Shown here: positions 34,541 to 43,879 of the stretch, one piece after another | Layout of the letters: each line of letters opens with the position of its first letter | Numbering within the stretch: position 1 is the stretch's first letter | From: Lingula anatina | Lineage: Eukaryota > Brachiopoda > Lingulata > Lingulida > Lingulidae | Assembly: GCF_001039355.2 (NCBI RefSeq) | Contig: NW_019775493.1 | Coordinates: forward strand, 79,603 to 123,481 | Direction: 5' to 3' | DNA length: 43,879 bases | Translations under genes and position numbers: made by a program | The notes under the pieces: generated by a model | Told to the model about the DNA's origin: nothing | The model's database searches: none | Seen by the model: the letters and a program-made list of their open reading frames with translations, nothing else

Positions 34541-36004
34541 CTGAAACCGGACCTTCCTTAACGCCGGTTCTTGTCCAATGATATGTATATCCGGTATTGT
34601 TGGAGGTTTCTGCGAATATATATGTGGATTTCAATTATCAAGACGGAAGGTTTACTTTATGAGACAATTCATTACAGTTATCTTAACACATTTCCTCTGA
34701 AATACATGTATACTGTTTTTTTTTTAATTGTTTTTAAGTAACGAAATTGAAACTGAAAAGAGAAGGAATGCAATTTGTCTTCCTAAGTGTATTGTTTTCT
34801 GTTTAGGTGGTGAAAGGTCCTAGAAAATTTAATTTTCCTCTTTTTTCTCAAGTCATGTAACAGGTAACACTGATAAAAATTTCTTATTCCCCTGCGGTAG
34901 CATACAAATACGGAGTTTATTTTTTATTTTGACACATCTCATCCAAAGTGAGGTATAACTTCCCTTACCCACCTAAATTTCAATAATCTATAGAAATAAA
35001 AGAAAAGTCTACAAGAGACTGGAAAACAAATAACAAAACCATTATTAAATACAAATCAAATAATTATGATTCAGAATCCAGATATATCGTGTACATACAT
35101 GTATCAATAGCCCCAAAATCAAAATAGCGAGGATCTACCGGTACTCTGACCACTGCACTCCTTACTAGCAAGCATGTTGAAATCAGTTTTAATCCACCTC
35201 TGGCTCGTATTAATGCATAAGAAGAATAGTATATGAATACAAGATAATATAGATGAATTTGTAACACGTAAGCTTATCACGAAAGTCGGTCTTCCTCCAC
35301 TAAAAGATGACTTTATAATAAATGCATATCAATAATCACACAGAGGCACGTACAGTTGTAATCAACAGATTAACAAAACATATTAAGTTTACTTTCACAT
35401 GTTATGCAATAAGAGGATGCTTAAAATACATGTTCATACTCTTCACTGGGGGCTCTTGGATTTTAATACAAGAAAACTTAAAAGAAACACTTCAAGCAGG
35501 TTTCTTCTATCATTGGTACCAATGAATGCATATCAGTAATCCTATATTAGCACAGAACCTTTTGGAAACCCATTAACATTATTAATGGCATCATCACTGG
35601 CCTTATTTAAAGTCAGTTCTGATGTTAATTTTATGACAAAAAGTTTCTAAAGAAGAAAAAACTACAAATAAATTGTCATTCCAACAGGCCTTTTGCCTTT
35701 GCATTGGTTGTATCACAGTTCTGTTCAAAACCCCTAAAGCAGTAAACAAATCAGCTGACAAACTGGTCAACGGTCTTCCACAATTTCATTTGTCAACAGT
35801 TAGTATGCAAATCTAGTGACTGCCCTGAAAAATAATTTAAGAAAGAAAAAACTTACAATGTCCTGACATTCACCTACATAGACTTACTAGTATGTGTACT
35901 TTATAGGGCAAATGAACATCAATGTTAAAAGAAAAAGAAATTTATCTTTGCAAGAATGTTCTATTATATAATAAATTTTGTTCCAAATAAAGTTAAGCAC
36001 GTAC
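34541..36004. other. Tail-to-tail intergenic region, vWA-CTLD and TRPT1
   Basis: Holds the 3'UTRs of both convergent genes. No other coding recognised. An AATAAA at about 34996 is a possible distal poly(A) signal for the vWA-CTLD gene. Any last TRPT1 exon should be in this stretch on the minus strand but was not found. Confidence 0.45.
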
Positions 36005-37172
36005 CAGTCTCCCGGTCCATAACTTTGGAGAAATATTTTGGTGAGATAATTCCATCACAGTTGCCAGGGCTAAAGATAACATTATTGTCTGATAAAAAGA
36101 ACTGCAGACCATCTGAAAATTAAACAAATTTTCACTACAGTAGCAGACCTGCTTTTTGGCCTGTTGACAATGAATTACTGCCTTTAGTCTCGGATCTAGT
36201 CTGCGACAGCTTCTCCATTTGAAAAAAAAACAATTTGAAGATAAATGGCACACTTCTGATCTGAAGCTCAGGGTACACTAAACAGGCAAGAGGTTGGTGG
36301 TATGAAAATATCTCACAAAAATTATTTTTAAGTTCTTAATTAAAATATGAGTACATTTATAATACAACATATGGTTATGATATTTATGTACATGTGTGAC
36401 AAATATAAACATAAGTTATGATTAAACTTATCACTTTATCAGCTTTTTATCAATCATTATGATGAAGAAATGAATGAGGCTAACTTACCTTCTAATGCCT
36501 TTTGTAAATTCATGTAGATGAGGACTTGACAACTTTTTCGCATACCTAATGAAACGAAAAGTTTATGACAGAGATTAAGAATGTAAAATAAACTTCTGCC
36601 AAAAGAATTTCGGCAATGTCTGTGACTTTAACACAGAATTTCGGAAATTATTGGAAAATAATCTCTTCTATCAGCAGACCTTTACTGTTTCCAGATGTTA
36701 ACTGATGGTTACTAGTAACTTCCCAAAAGAAAAATGAATTATATAGTGTTCAGGTGGAAAAAATACATTCCTTTCTTGGGAAAAATTGATACAAACTTAG
36801 TTTCCATGGCCAAATTTGGTGCAGAACACCTACGTATTACTATATTTTTTTACCTCCAATGAGTTTGGAGATCATTAATGTTCAAAAGTTTAAAATGGCT
36901 AGCAAAACTGTATTTAATCTGAACTGACGTGACATATTGTTAACATGGGCTTCAATGTATTTTCTAAGGTTTTCATTGTAAAGGGAAACACATAACACTT
37001 GTAATGAAAAAATTCTAGGTGCCCAGTATCAGCAATGAAATGGATAAATGATTTGCAAACTATCAAACTTGTACAAGTGAATTACAAATAGCAACTTGCC
37101 ACTAATGACCCCTGAGCCTCCAGGTTCATCTGGTGCAAAATGAACATGGTTCCTATTCATCGTACTAAGTCC
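36005..37172 (-). CDS. TRPT1: tRNA 2'-phosphotransferase (Tpt1/KptA), three C-terminal exons
   Basis: An NAD-dependent enzyme that removes the 2'-phosphate left at tRNA splice junctions. Three minus-strand exons join in phase: 37100-37172, 36489-36545 and 36005-36112, giving about 79 residues. They read GLSTMNRNHVHFAP, then PGGSGVISGMRKSCQVLIYM, then GLQFFLSDNNVIFSPGN and DGIISPKYF, the well-known Tpt1 C-terminal half. It contains the H-x-H-x-A segment and the Arg of the GMR motif that belongs to the catalytic Arg-His-Arg-Arg set. The first intron starts with GC (GCAAGT), a GC-AG intron. The N-terminal half (R-H-G domain) was not found to the right within 2 kb; it may be farther away in small exons, or lost. 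After 36005 either a GTACGT donor leads to another exon, or reading on gives about 11 more residues and a stop. Confidence 0.8.
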
Positions 37173-38915
37173 CTGAAAAAAAAAAAGAAAAACAAAGGTT
37201 AAGGATAACTACGAAGTTTGAGTTTTTTTAAAAGCCTTATATCCTCCCTAAACAAAATCAAACATTTTACAATTTAAAATCTTTAGATCTGGATCTGTTC
37301 AATATTCTGAATTGGTCTGACATCACTGAGGAGGAATTATAATTAAGAATTGTAGGCACTTTCATGAGGCAGGGCAAGGGTCTGCAAATTTTATTAAGAT
37401 GGACAAAAAGTCTTTAAAACAGACGATATAACAATGAAATTCCAAATTAAAATAAAATTGAATTAACAATAAAATTAACAATCTGAAATTCCAAATTAAT
37501 CAAAATGAAATTGAATGGAAATATTGTGATAACATCAATTTATTTAATAAAATATTTTTAATTTTTTATCTATTTTTATTTATTTTTTATTTGTTTATTA
37601 TTTTATTTAATTAGTTAATATTTATTAATTTATTTATTTTGGAAATGAAAAGAACCTCAGAACAAAACATCGTCATTCACTCATACCTTAACCTCTTCCT
37701 GCATTTCTCTTGTCGTTGCAAAAAAAATTATAAATAAAATAAAATAAAATAAAATAAAATAATAATAAATAAATAAATAAAATGAAATAATAAATAAATA
37801 AAAATAAAAAATAGATAAAAAATTAAGTAAAAGATTTTTATCATTCCTTTTAATTTTATTCATTTATGTATTTTGAAGAAGGGTGAAAATAATACTACTA
37901 ATAATACAAAATAATACAATGCGTGATTTTTTTAAAATAAATTTTATTGCCATTAAATACAATTATTATAAAATTTCTAAAATATTTACTCATGTAGGTT
38001 TTAACACAAAAGTTGACCAAATTCGACAGTCTAAGCGCAAATGGTAGCCAAACGCTTGTAAAAAATCTATAAATTGGAGGTGGCCTACATGGATCAAACA
38101 CCATTCTTCACCACCTGTTGCCAGAAGTCGCAAGTTATTTTGGTATCGAATGAACGCGAGAATCCGCGTGACACCCAAACGTCATTGGCAACGGATGCCT
38201 TAACGACCGGGAATAAAGGCATCGAAAGCCCTATTGACAAGCACAGGTTTTAGTTTTACTACAATAACGACCGTTTTAGTGGTAAAATGCAATAGAATAT
38301 ATTTCCATACGTTGTTTACAAAGTATTTCTTGCGGAATTTTGAATCTCAAAGGAAGAGTTATTATTGCTTTAAATACCTGTAATAATAAAATGTTCGTTT
38401 TACTCCGACAATTAAGAAGGTTCTATGGATAGTGTGTACATGTAACTCTACCCTTGACAAATCATAGCATTCGTTGAAGAATTGAGAAGTTCAGATCATG
38501 GTGAAAAGTAGGTCAAAGGTCAACTTCAAGGTCTCAGTTAGATTGCCAGAATATGACCTCCTATACAAGTTCAATAGTAACTATGGGCGTATCTCTGCCA
38601 GTTTTGGAGATATAAGGGATAGAAAATTTCCAAAGTTCAGTTCAAAAATATATTTCCATGTAGGATTTGTGTCTTTATTATAAAGAATAAAACTGTAAAG
38701 CACTCTTAGTTTTGTTGTACCACTCAATGAGAAATTACAATTAAAAAAAATATGAATTAAAGCATACAGTATGTGTAAAATTCACAATTGTCTGTGATTT
38801 TTCGTTGAAAAAACATAGTACCTTGTCCATTTGATTTTGATAAAATGTCGTTCATTTTGTAAAGAAATTTCGACTTGCCCCATTGAGAACATACAATTTT
38901 GTTGTTGAAGACATA
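37173..38915. other. Region upstream of TRPT1 exons, no coding confirmed
   Basis: AT-rich. N-terminal TRPT1 exons were sought here on the minus strand and not convincingly seen. Small frames at 37.90-38.18 kb and 38.50-38.68 kb have no recognisable features. Confidence 0.4.
37551..37836. repeat. AT-only inverted repeat with ~90-bp unique loop
   Basis: A T-rich arm (about 37551-37640; TTTTTATCTATTTTTATTTA type) and an A-rich arm (about 37729-37836; AATAAATAAAATAAAATA type) are complementary over most of their length. The loop between them (37641-37728) is not low-complexity. The transcript would fold into a long hairpin. Confidence 0.65.
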
Positions 38916-40301
38916 CACACACTGGACAAAAGAAGTGTCACCCCCTAAATCAGAGTAATAAAAGTAGGCAGATCTTGGGTAGTTATAATGCCTGGTCTAC
39001 TTATGAAGTGACTAATGAGTATAAAACCGCTATACCATGGAATTGTATTGTTGGTCTTGTACATGTACAGCGAATGTTATTCCTGTCTTCCTCCAATATG
39101 ACAAGATACAGGCAATTATCTAACTGTCATAGGTGTCAAGTTATTAACCTGAAGAGGCGGAATATAAGCAATGTCAGAATATCGAAACAATTGTATTGTT
39201 CAGTCAGAGGGTCTGGTCTCGGTATAGCAACACTGGATCAAGAGACAAATTGCCTCTGATGGGTCGTCCAAGAAAAAACTACTGGCCGTGAAGACCGCGA
39301 CGACTGATTTTGATGTCCAAGTTGTCAAAGTTCGACACTGCTTGTCAGTTGACAACACAGTGGAACAATTTCACACGTAAGAATGTGTCTGTGAAAATTG
39401 CTAGGCGTCGGTTACATGCTCAGAGAGTGTACAGCAAGGTAGCAAGACTGAAACCTCTTATATTGTTACAAAACAGGCAACGTAGAGTGAACTAGGGTCA
39501 ACAGGATCTGGAACTGGACAGTCCATGACAATTGGTCCTATATATTTTTTTCTGATGAGTGTCGCTTTGGTCTGACCTCTGATGACAGACGGGTATGATG
39601 CTGGCGAACTGCTGGTAAAGCATTTGAACCATATGCACTGAATTTTCGAACCCGGAGCAGCATATTCATCATGGTGTCGGGCTGCATCACCATCCATGGC
39701 GTGGGCGAATTGATAGTGGTTGATGGAAACATGAATCACTAGAAATATATCGATGTTTTGGAGTCAGGTTTGCTACCATCTAGTACTTACATGTTTGGTG
39801 ACAGGAATTATCCATTTGTTCACCAGGATGACAATGCTCCTTGTCACAGGCCCTGAGCAGTTGATGATTGGTTTGACCAACAGGACATTCGCAGGGTGAT
39901 GTGGCCTGCCCAGATTCCGGATGCAAACATAATAGAAAATGTGTGTAATGATATGTCAAAACTTTTGACAAATGCCCGTCTAACCGGCAGAGAAACTCTG
40001 TTATATTCAGTGTTTCATGCTTGGGCCAGCATAAGCCCTGAACGCATCAGACAATTATATGAATCCTTGCCTCGTAGACTGGCACCTATTATTATATTAG
40101 GTCACGTGGCTATGCCACTAAGTACTAAATTTGGACTTGAAACTGCATTTTTTGGAAGAATGTATATTTTGTTCTCATTTTGTGATTTTTTGTGAAATTT
40201 GATGTTAATAAAATGATACCAGGAGCATATCATTCCACAGTCATTTATCTCCCCCATAGTATTGGTTCAGTAGGGGTGTCACTTCTATTGTCCAGTGTGT
40301 G
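38916..40301. mobile_element. Degenerate Tc1/mariner transposon, 1386 bp
   Basis: Terminal inverted repeats of about 28 bp (CACACACTGGACAAAAGAAG on the left; the right end reverse-complements to CACACACTGGACAATAGAAG) are flanked by TA on both sides (38914-38915, 40302-40303). Size, TA target and the transposase relic inside define a full-length Tc1-type element. Confidence 0.92.
39060..40090 (+). pseudogene. Tc1-type transposase relic (DD34E)
   Basis: One continuous frame holds the catalytic triad: SDECRF (Asp codon 39554-39556), QDDNAPCH (Asp before Asn, 39830-39832) and PDANIIEN (Glu 39935-39937). There are 34 residues between the second Asp and the Glu, the DD34E spacing of Tc1. At least three in-frame stops (near 39594, 39739 and 39855) kill it. 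The N-terminal helix-turn-helix part (from about 39060) is recognisable only as fragments and is frameshifted relative to the catalytic part. Confidence 0.88.
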
Positions 40302-40310
40302 TATCTTTGT

Positions 40311-40813
40311 AAAAGTGTGCAACCCAAAGAAACAAACCCAAAATAATTCTGTAGAAACACCTTATGAAATACGAAAATAATAAAATCAAATCAAAGCCTA
40401 TGATCAAAGATTGTCATCTAGATTGAATCATTTATTATTGATATTTCAATCTAAAAGTGTGCAACCCAAAACATTCATATTCTCTAACCCAAAATAATTA
40501 TGTAGACACATCCACTGAAATTTTAAGGAAATCAGCTTTGACATCAAGATTGGGTCATTTATTATTGACATATCAATCTAAAAGTGTGCATCCCAAAGCA
40601 TTCAAATTTTGTAGCCTGAAAAAAGTCTGTGGTAGCACCATCTGATTGTATCATTTATTATTACCGTTCAGTTAATTAAATTTTGAAATGAAAATCCAAA
40701 TATAGCAGTTATGTAAGAAGTCTGTGGTAGCACCATCTGATTGTATCATTTATTATTAACGTTCAGTTAATTAAAGTTTGAAATGAAAATCCAAATACAG
40801 CAGTTATGTAAAC
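40311..40813. repeat. Two short tandem arrays
   Basis: Diverged units beginning AAAAGTGTGCAWCCCAAA start at 40311, 40453 and 40580 (spacing 142 and 127). They are followed by two nearly identical 95-base units at 40624-40718 and 40719-40813, beginning AGTCTGTGGTAGCACCATC. Confidence 0.85.
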
Positions 40814-41535
40814 AGTTTCCTTATTATTTCTTGGAAATAAAGCCTGTTCTAAGACATCTACCCTATTCTGGCCTGCTTGTCCCCACATCTGTGCTATATA
40901 ACAAGTCCTTAACCAGTGTAACTCTAAGCTATCTTCTAATGGCGATACATGCTCCAAGGATTCTACATCTAACAAAGCCGACCTTATATTACCTAACCAA
41001 ATAGAAACATTTTCTGAATAACTGAGGTCCTTATTATACAAACTTCTGAAATAACTAATGGGGCTACTGTCTGGATTCACTGACAAAAAAAGCATTGCAG
41101 CATTTCCTAAAATAAAGACAACCTAACAGATGGTAAAAAGCTAATAGTCCACTTCTGTAGTTCCCTGCACCTACTTCATCAAGAGTTCCTACAGCAATTT
41201 TTCCAGATATAAAGTCAGCATACCTATAAAATACAGAGTAGATTGTTTTTTTTACCAAATCCCCTAAAAATGAAACATAATCATACCCAGAACATACAAA
41301 CAAAACCTGCATAATTTTACCCACCTTTGACCTATCTAACCTACTCAAGTCGGGATCATTAACTATGTAACCATGCAACCTATTAACATTAACATAAATT
41401 TCCTCATACAATTTACAACTTTATTTTATCAAGATGTTTTTACCTAGGTACTCTCTGCTATCATACAAACCAAGCCCTATTTCTAGTACATCAGTATCTG
41501 TATACCTCACTATAATTACCAGCTACATACAACCT
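40763..41535 (-). pseudogene. Broken reading frame of a repeat-associated FEN1/PIN-like protein
   Basis: Minus-strand coding remnants in order: IVRYTDTDVLEIGLGLYDSR (about 41520-41450), a stop at 41421-41423, then LSRLDRSKVGKIMQVLFVCS-GYDYVSFLGDLVKK and YADFISGKIAVGTLDE, a frameshift near 41070-41090, then a second frame with WLGNIRSALLDVE and LELHWLRTCYIAQMWGQAGQ. The TDTDV and C-S-G-Y-D-Y-V-S-F pattern resembles the DTD and GCD-[YT]-x-S-F motifs of FEN1/PIN-like proteins that recur in high copy in invertebrate genomes. The family match is from pattern memory and not verified. It is clearly not functional here. Confidence 0.5.
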
Positions 41536-41605
41536 CCCAGCGCGCAAATTATGTTGTTTTAACGTTGAAACAACGTTGAACCATAACGTTGATAATACGT
41601 TGGAT
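41530..41605. repeat. AACGTTG-word repeat stretch
   Basis: Repeated AACGTTG/CGTTG words (TTTTAACGTTGAAACAACG and following), related in style to the AACGTTA foldback elements in the vWA-CTLD genes. Likely a decayed small MITE. Confidence 0.4.
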
Positions 41606-42486
41606 AAATATTGGATTTGAAAGTTGACTCATCGGTTCAGATAACAACATTGTATCAACCTCAGTTGTTAGACAACATTCTTGCATGAAAAGACATTAAA
41701 ATGACCTGAAATGTTTTTATTTTTGGTACAAAACACAGGTACACAATTATAACGTAGACTGTAAAAACATCCAAGTAGCGTTCTAATCACGACATATCCT
41801 TTTAGTGGAAGATAAAAAACATGGTCCTCAGAACTACAACTAGTAAGCAGTGAGAATTGGGTAGAAATTGTGTATATTCTCAAACCAATGATGTAAAAGA
41901 TTTTGAAAAAATATTGAACTTAGATAAAAAGAAAAACTTGGCCATATTTTTAAAGATGACATAAACTCTAAATCACAGTTGAGATTTAAATTTAGGCATT
42001 TTGGGAGGAGAGATTACTTTGGGAATTTCGTTTCGTCATAAAACAACTATTAACAGCGATATTTGATTTTCCGTATTTTTAGCTGTTAAAGAGTTACACC
42101 CCCCCCCCCCAAAAAAAAAAAAAAAAAAAAAAAAAGATACTCATATTAGGTACAACAACAGTCAATAGGGTGCCTGGTCACCTCTTGCTGCTTTGACTTG
42201 TAACAAAAATTCGCATACAACTCGTAGCTTTGACAGTGTGAAAGAGAACTTCATGAATAAAGTATGTACATTTGACTCATTCTACATTCATTAAAATGTC
42301 GACGGAATCAGCTACTTAGCATCGCAAATTTGTTTTATAATCTGAGCTCTCTTTTAATTTTGAATTAACTATATACCTAGTGTCATTATACCACTGCGTG
42401 CTCTCTGAATGGGCGTTTGTCATTCTCTTCCATAAATGCTATTGGTTATTATGGCTTTACCTCATCAACTGAGGGGAGAGAAACTG

Positions 42487-42493
42487 TATAAAT
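42487..42493 (+). promoter_or_regulatory. vWA-CTLD copy 2 TATA box
   Basis: TATAAAT, 37 bases before the start codon as in copy 1, with ATTGG about 50 bases upstream. Confidence 0.6.
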
Positions 42494-42529
42494 GGAGAGA
42501 ACGCGGGATGAATACCACACATCAGAACG

Positions 42530-42719
42530 ATGAAGATCCACTATCTTGTTTCATACGCGTTGGTTTGTAGCGTTATTTCGGTGGCTCTCGGAGCATCATC
42601 GTTCGCGGGGGAATTAAGGCATTTGGCCAGACGACAGGAATCCTTCGGTAAGTTTTTTCTCATTTTTCTAGTGGCAGTATCCACTACAATTTTCTTTTTA
42701 AACGCTCTTGTTTTACACC

Positions 42720-42761
<42 letters not shown>

Positions 42762-43517
42762 GTGAGTGAGTGAGTGAGTTATAACCCCGAGACAACAATA
42801 TACTTACCAAAATAGTTCGGAAACGTTATTTTGAATAATTATAAAATAACCATCCAGTTAATATCTTTATGTTAGGCATAGAGTATGTAAGTCACAGTTA
42901 TAATAAAGTCATAAGTTGCTCAGCGTCAGTGTCATATGAAGCCTTCACTTTTTGTTGTCAAGACTTGCTCAAACTTTGTCACTCCACTTGCATAATTTAT
43001 GAATATGAGATTCGATCCACATTCTTAAATGTCGCCGTAACTCCCATAGAATTTTTTCTCTGTAAAAATGTTAATAAGAAACGAATGGTGGGTGCATTAT
43101 CCGTTAATATTTGGTTTAAATATTTACCTTAGCTCATATGGTTATTTTATAATTATTCAAAATAACGATGCTTCCTAACTTTTTTGGTCAAGTGTATAAC
43201 TGTTTTGTTGTTTATCTAATCTATGTATTTTTGCCACATTTTTAATCAAAGACGCACTACGAATTATTCATACGGAACCACGCAGCAACCCAACGCATTT
43301 AACTTTCTTATTTCAGAATGCATACCACCCCCGCGGGTAGAAATCGCTTTCTGTTTAGACGCCTCCAAGAGCATCAATTTTGGTGAATTCAAGGCCATAC
43401 TTGGTTTTCTCAAGGAATTCATCACAGCATATAATATAGGACCAGACGCGACACAGGTTGCGTTGGCAACATTTAGTGTCAAAACAAGAATCATTTTTGA
43501 TCTAAATGATCACTCCG
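42530..43517 (+). CDS. Secreted vWA-CTLD protein, copy 2 (first two exons; gene cut by window end)
   Basis: Exons 42530-42647 and 43317-43517 correspond exactly in length (118 and 201 bases) and phase to exons 1 and 2 of copy 1. The signal peptide is nearly the same (MKIHCLVSYALVCSVISVAL). The MIDAS DASKS is kept. Differences in exon 2 are mostly replacements: D-F-D-E to N-F-G-E after DASKS-I, AYK to AYN, SYET to SVKT, and DNSG to DHSG. The frame is open and splice sites are sound, so this copy is probably functional. Exons 3-7 must lie to the right. Confidence 0.88.
42723..42778. repeat. (GA)n(GAGT)n microsatellite, copy 2 intron 1
   Basis: A GA run followed by about five GAGT units. Confidence 0.9.
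42801..43197. mobile_element. Mariner-type MITE in copy 2 intron 1 (uninterrupted)
   Basis: About 397 bp with long inverted ends (TACTTACCAAAATAGTTCGG; right end reverse-complements to ACACTTGACCAAAAAAGTTA). This is the intact version of the element that is split in copy 1. It holds the single TTA at the Harbinger empty site. Confidence 0.7.
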
Positions 43518-43689
43518 GTGAGTATTTTCATAATGCTTTTGCGGTAGAAATGACATAAAAAAAGCTTGACTACAATATTTTCAAATTTTAAATTGTGCAC
43601 TTAAAAGAGCACAACTTTGTTTAAAATGTGAGAATTTAAACATTGCTTGGATGGCATATATCACAAAGCTTCTTATATTGATAGGGTAA

Positions 43690-43783
43690 CCTAGCAAACA
43701 GCGTTATTATAACGTTACCATAACGTTAGCATAACCAAAAAACGTTATGGTAACGTTATAATAACGCTCTGTTTTTGCTAGGA
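43690..43783. repeat. Palindromic AACGTTA-rich foldback element, copy 2
   Basis: Homologue of 31697-31801, slightly shorter. Here the arms are even more symmetrical: GCGTTATTATAACGTTACC against its complement near the other end. Confidence 0.65.
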
Positions 43784-43813
43784 ATAAAATATTACCAAGA
43801 ACTTGATGCATCT

Positions 43814-43847
43814 TTACTATGCTTCATATATTTAACATTCACACACA

Positions 43848-43879
<32 letters not shown>
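43814..43879. repeat. (CA)n microsatellite at window end
   Basis: CA repeats with one GT interruption, matching the (CA)n at about 31866-31900 in unit 1. Confidence 0.9.

Larger units (their letters stand above)
41829..43879 (+). repeat. Direct duplication, unit 2 (continues beyond window)
   Basis: Homologous in the same order to 27922-31920 and offset by about 13.7 kb. It lacks the Harbinger-like insertion and the 28131-28340 segment. Homology is still unbroken at the right end of the window. Confidence 0.9.

Noticed and set aside
37687-37720. Possible small TRPT1 exon (minus) reading TTREMQEEVK before a GTATGA donor
   Set aside because: The phase would fit the next exon, but no proper acceptor precedes it and the residues do not match the Tpt1 family well enough.
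40311-40813. Regularly spaced repeats that might suggest a CRISPR array
   Set aside because: Only two to three units of 95-142 bases with no short repeat/spacer structure, in an animal genome; an ordinary minisatellite.

Overview
This is a window of animal nuclear DNA. The genes are split by GT-AG introns (one GC-AG), the intergenic DNA is AT-rich, and DNA-transposon relics and microsatellites are common. Every recognisable product is metazoan: EHD ATPase, YPEL5, ADF/cofilin, M13 (neprilysin/ECE) peptidase, a secreted vWA-CTLD protein and tRNA 2'-phosphotransferase. The mix suggests a marine invertebrate, perhaps a mollusc or other spiralian. That taxonomic guess is weak, because no marker here settles it.

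Layout. 1-3.5 kb: a head-to-head pair, the first coding exon of EHD (minus) and the single-coding-exon YPEL5 (plus), sharing a 1.1 kb intergenic region with an E-box and a CRE. 3.9-5.8 kb: a small inverted-repeat element, then a ~0.6 kb segment present twice and joined at a single N. 5.5-9.55 kb and 22.03-25.37 kb: two arms of a large inverted duplication, each with a four-exon ADF/cofilin gene. The left copy (minus) is intact. The right copy (plus) has a one-base deletion in exon 2. 11.48-20.58 kb, between the arms: a complete 19-exon M13 metallopeptidase (766 aa). 25.4-27.9 kb: no recognised gene. 27.9-34.5 kb: a seven-exon secreted vWA-coil-CTLD gene (408 aa). 36.0-37.2 kb: the C-terminal exons of TRPT1/Tpt1 (minus). 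38.9-40.3 kb: a dead Tc1-type transposon. 40.3-41.5 kb: tandem repeats and a broken reading frame resembling invertebrate FEN1/PIN-like repeat-associated proteins. 41.83 kb to the end: a second, direct copy of the vWA-CTLD gene, cut by the window edge.

The main story is structural. Paralogous copies inside the window act as internal controls. They show that the 464-N gap probably hides very little DNA. They also reveal a clean empty site for a PIF/Harbinger-like insertion nested in a mariner-type MITE, expose the cofilin frameshift, and show that two SRF-type CArG boxes and a TATA box are kept upstream of both cofilin copies. hAT-like MITEs sit exactly where homology between the inverted arms stops, so MITE-mediated ectopic recombination is a reasonable inference. 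The genes are unrelated housekeeping or effector genes and do not form a pathway. No prokaryotic, viral or CRISPR system was seen.
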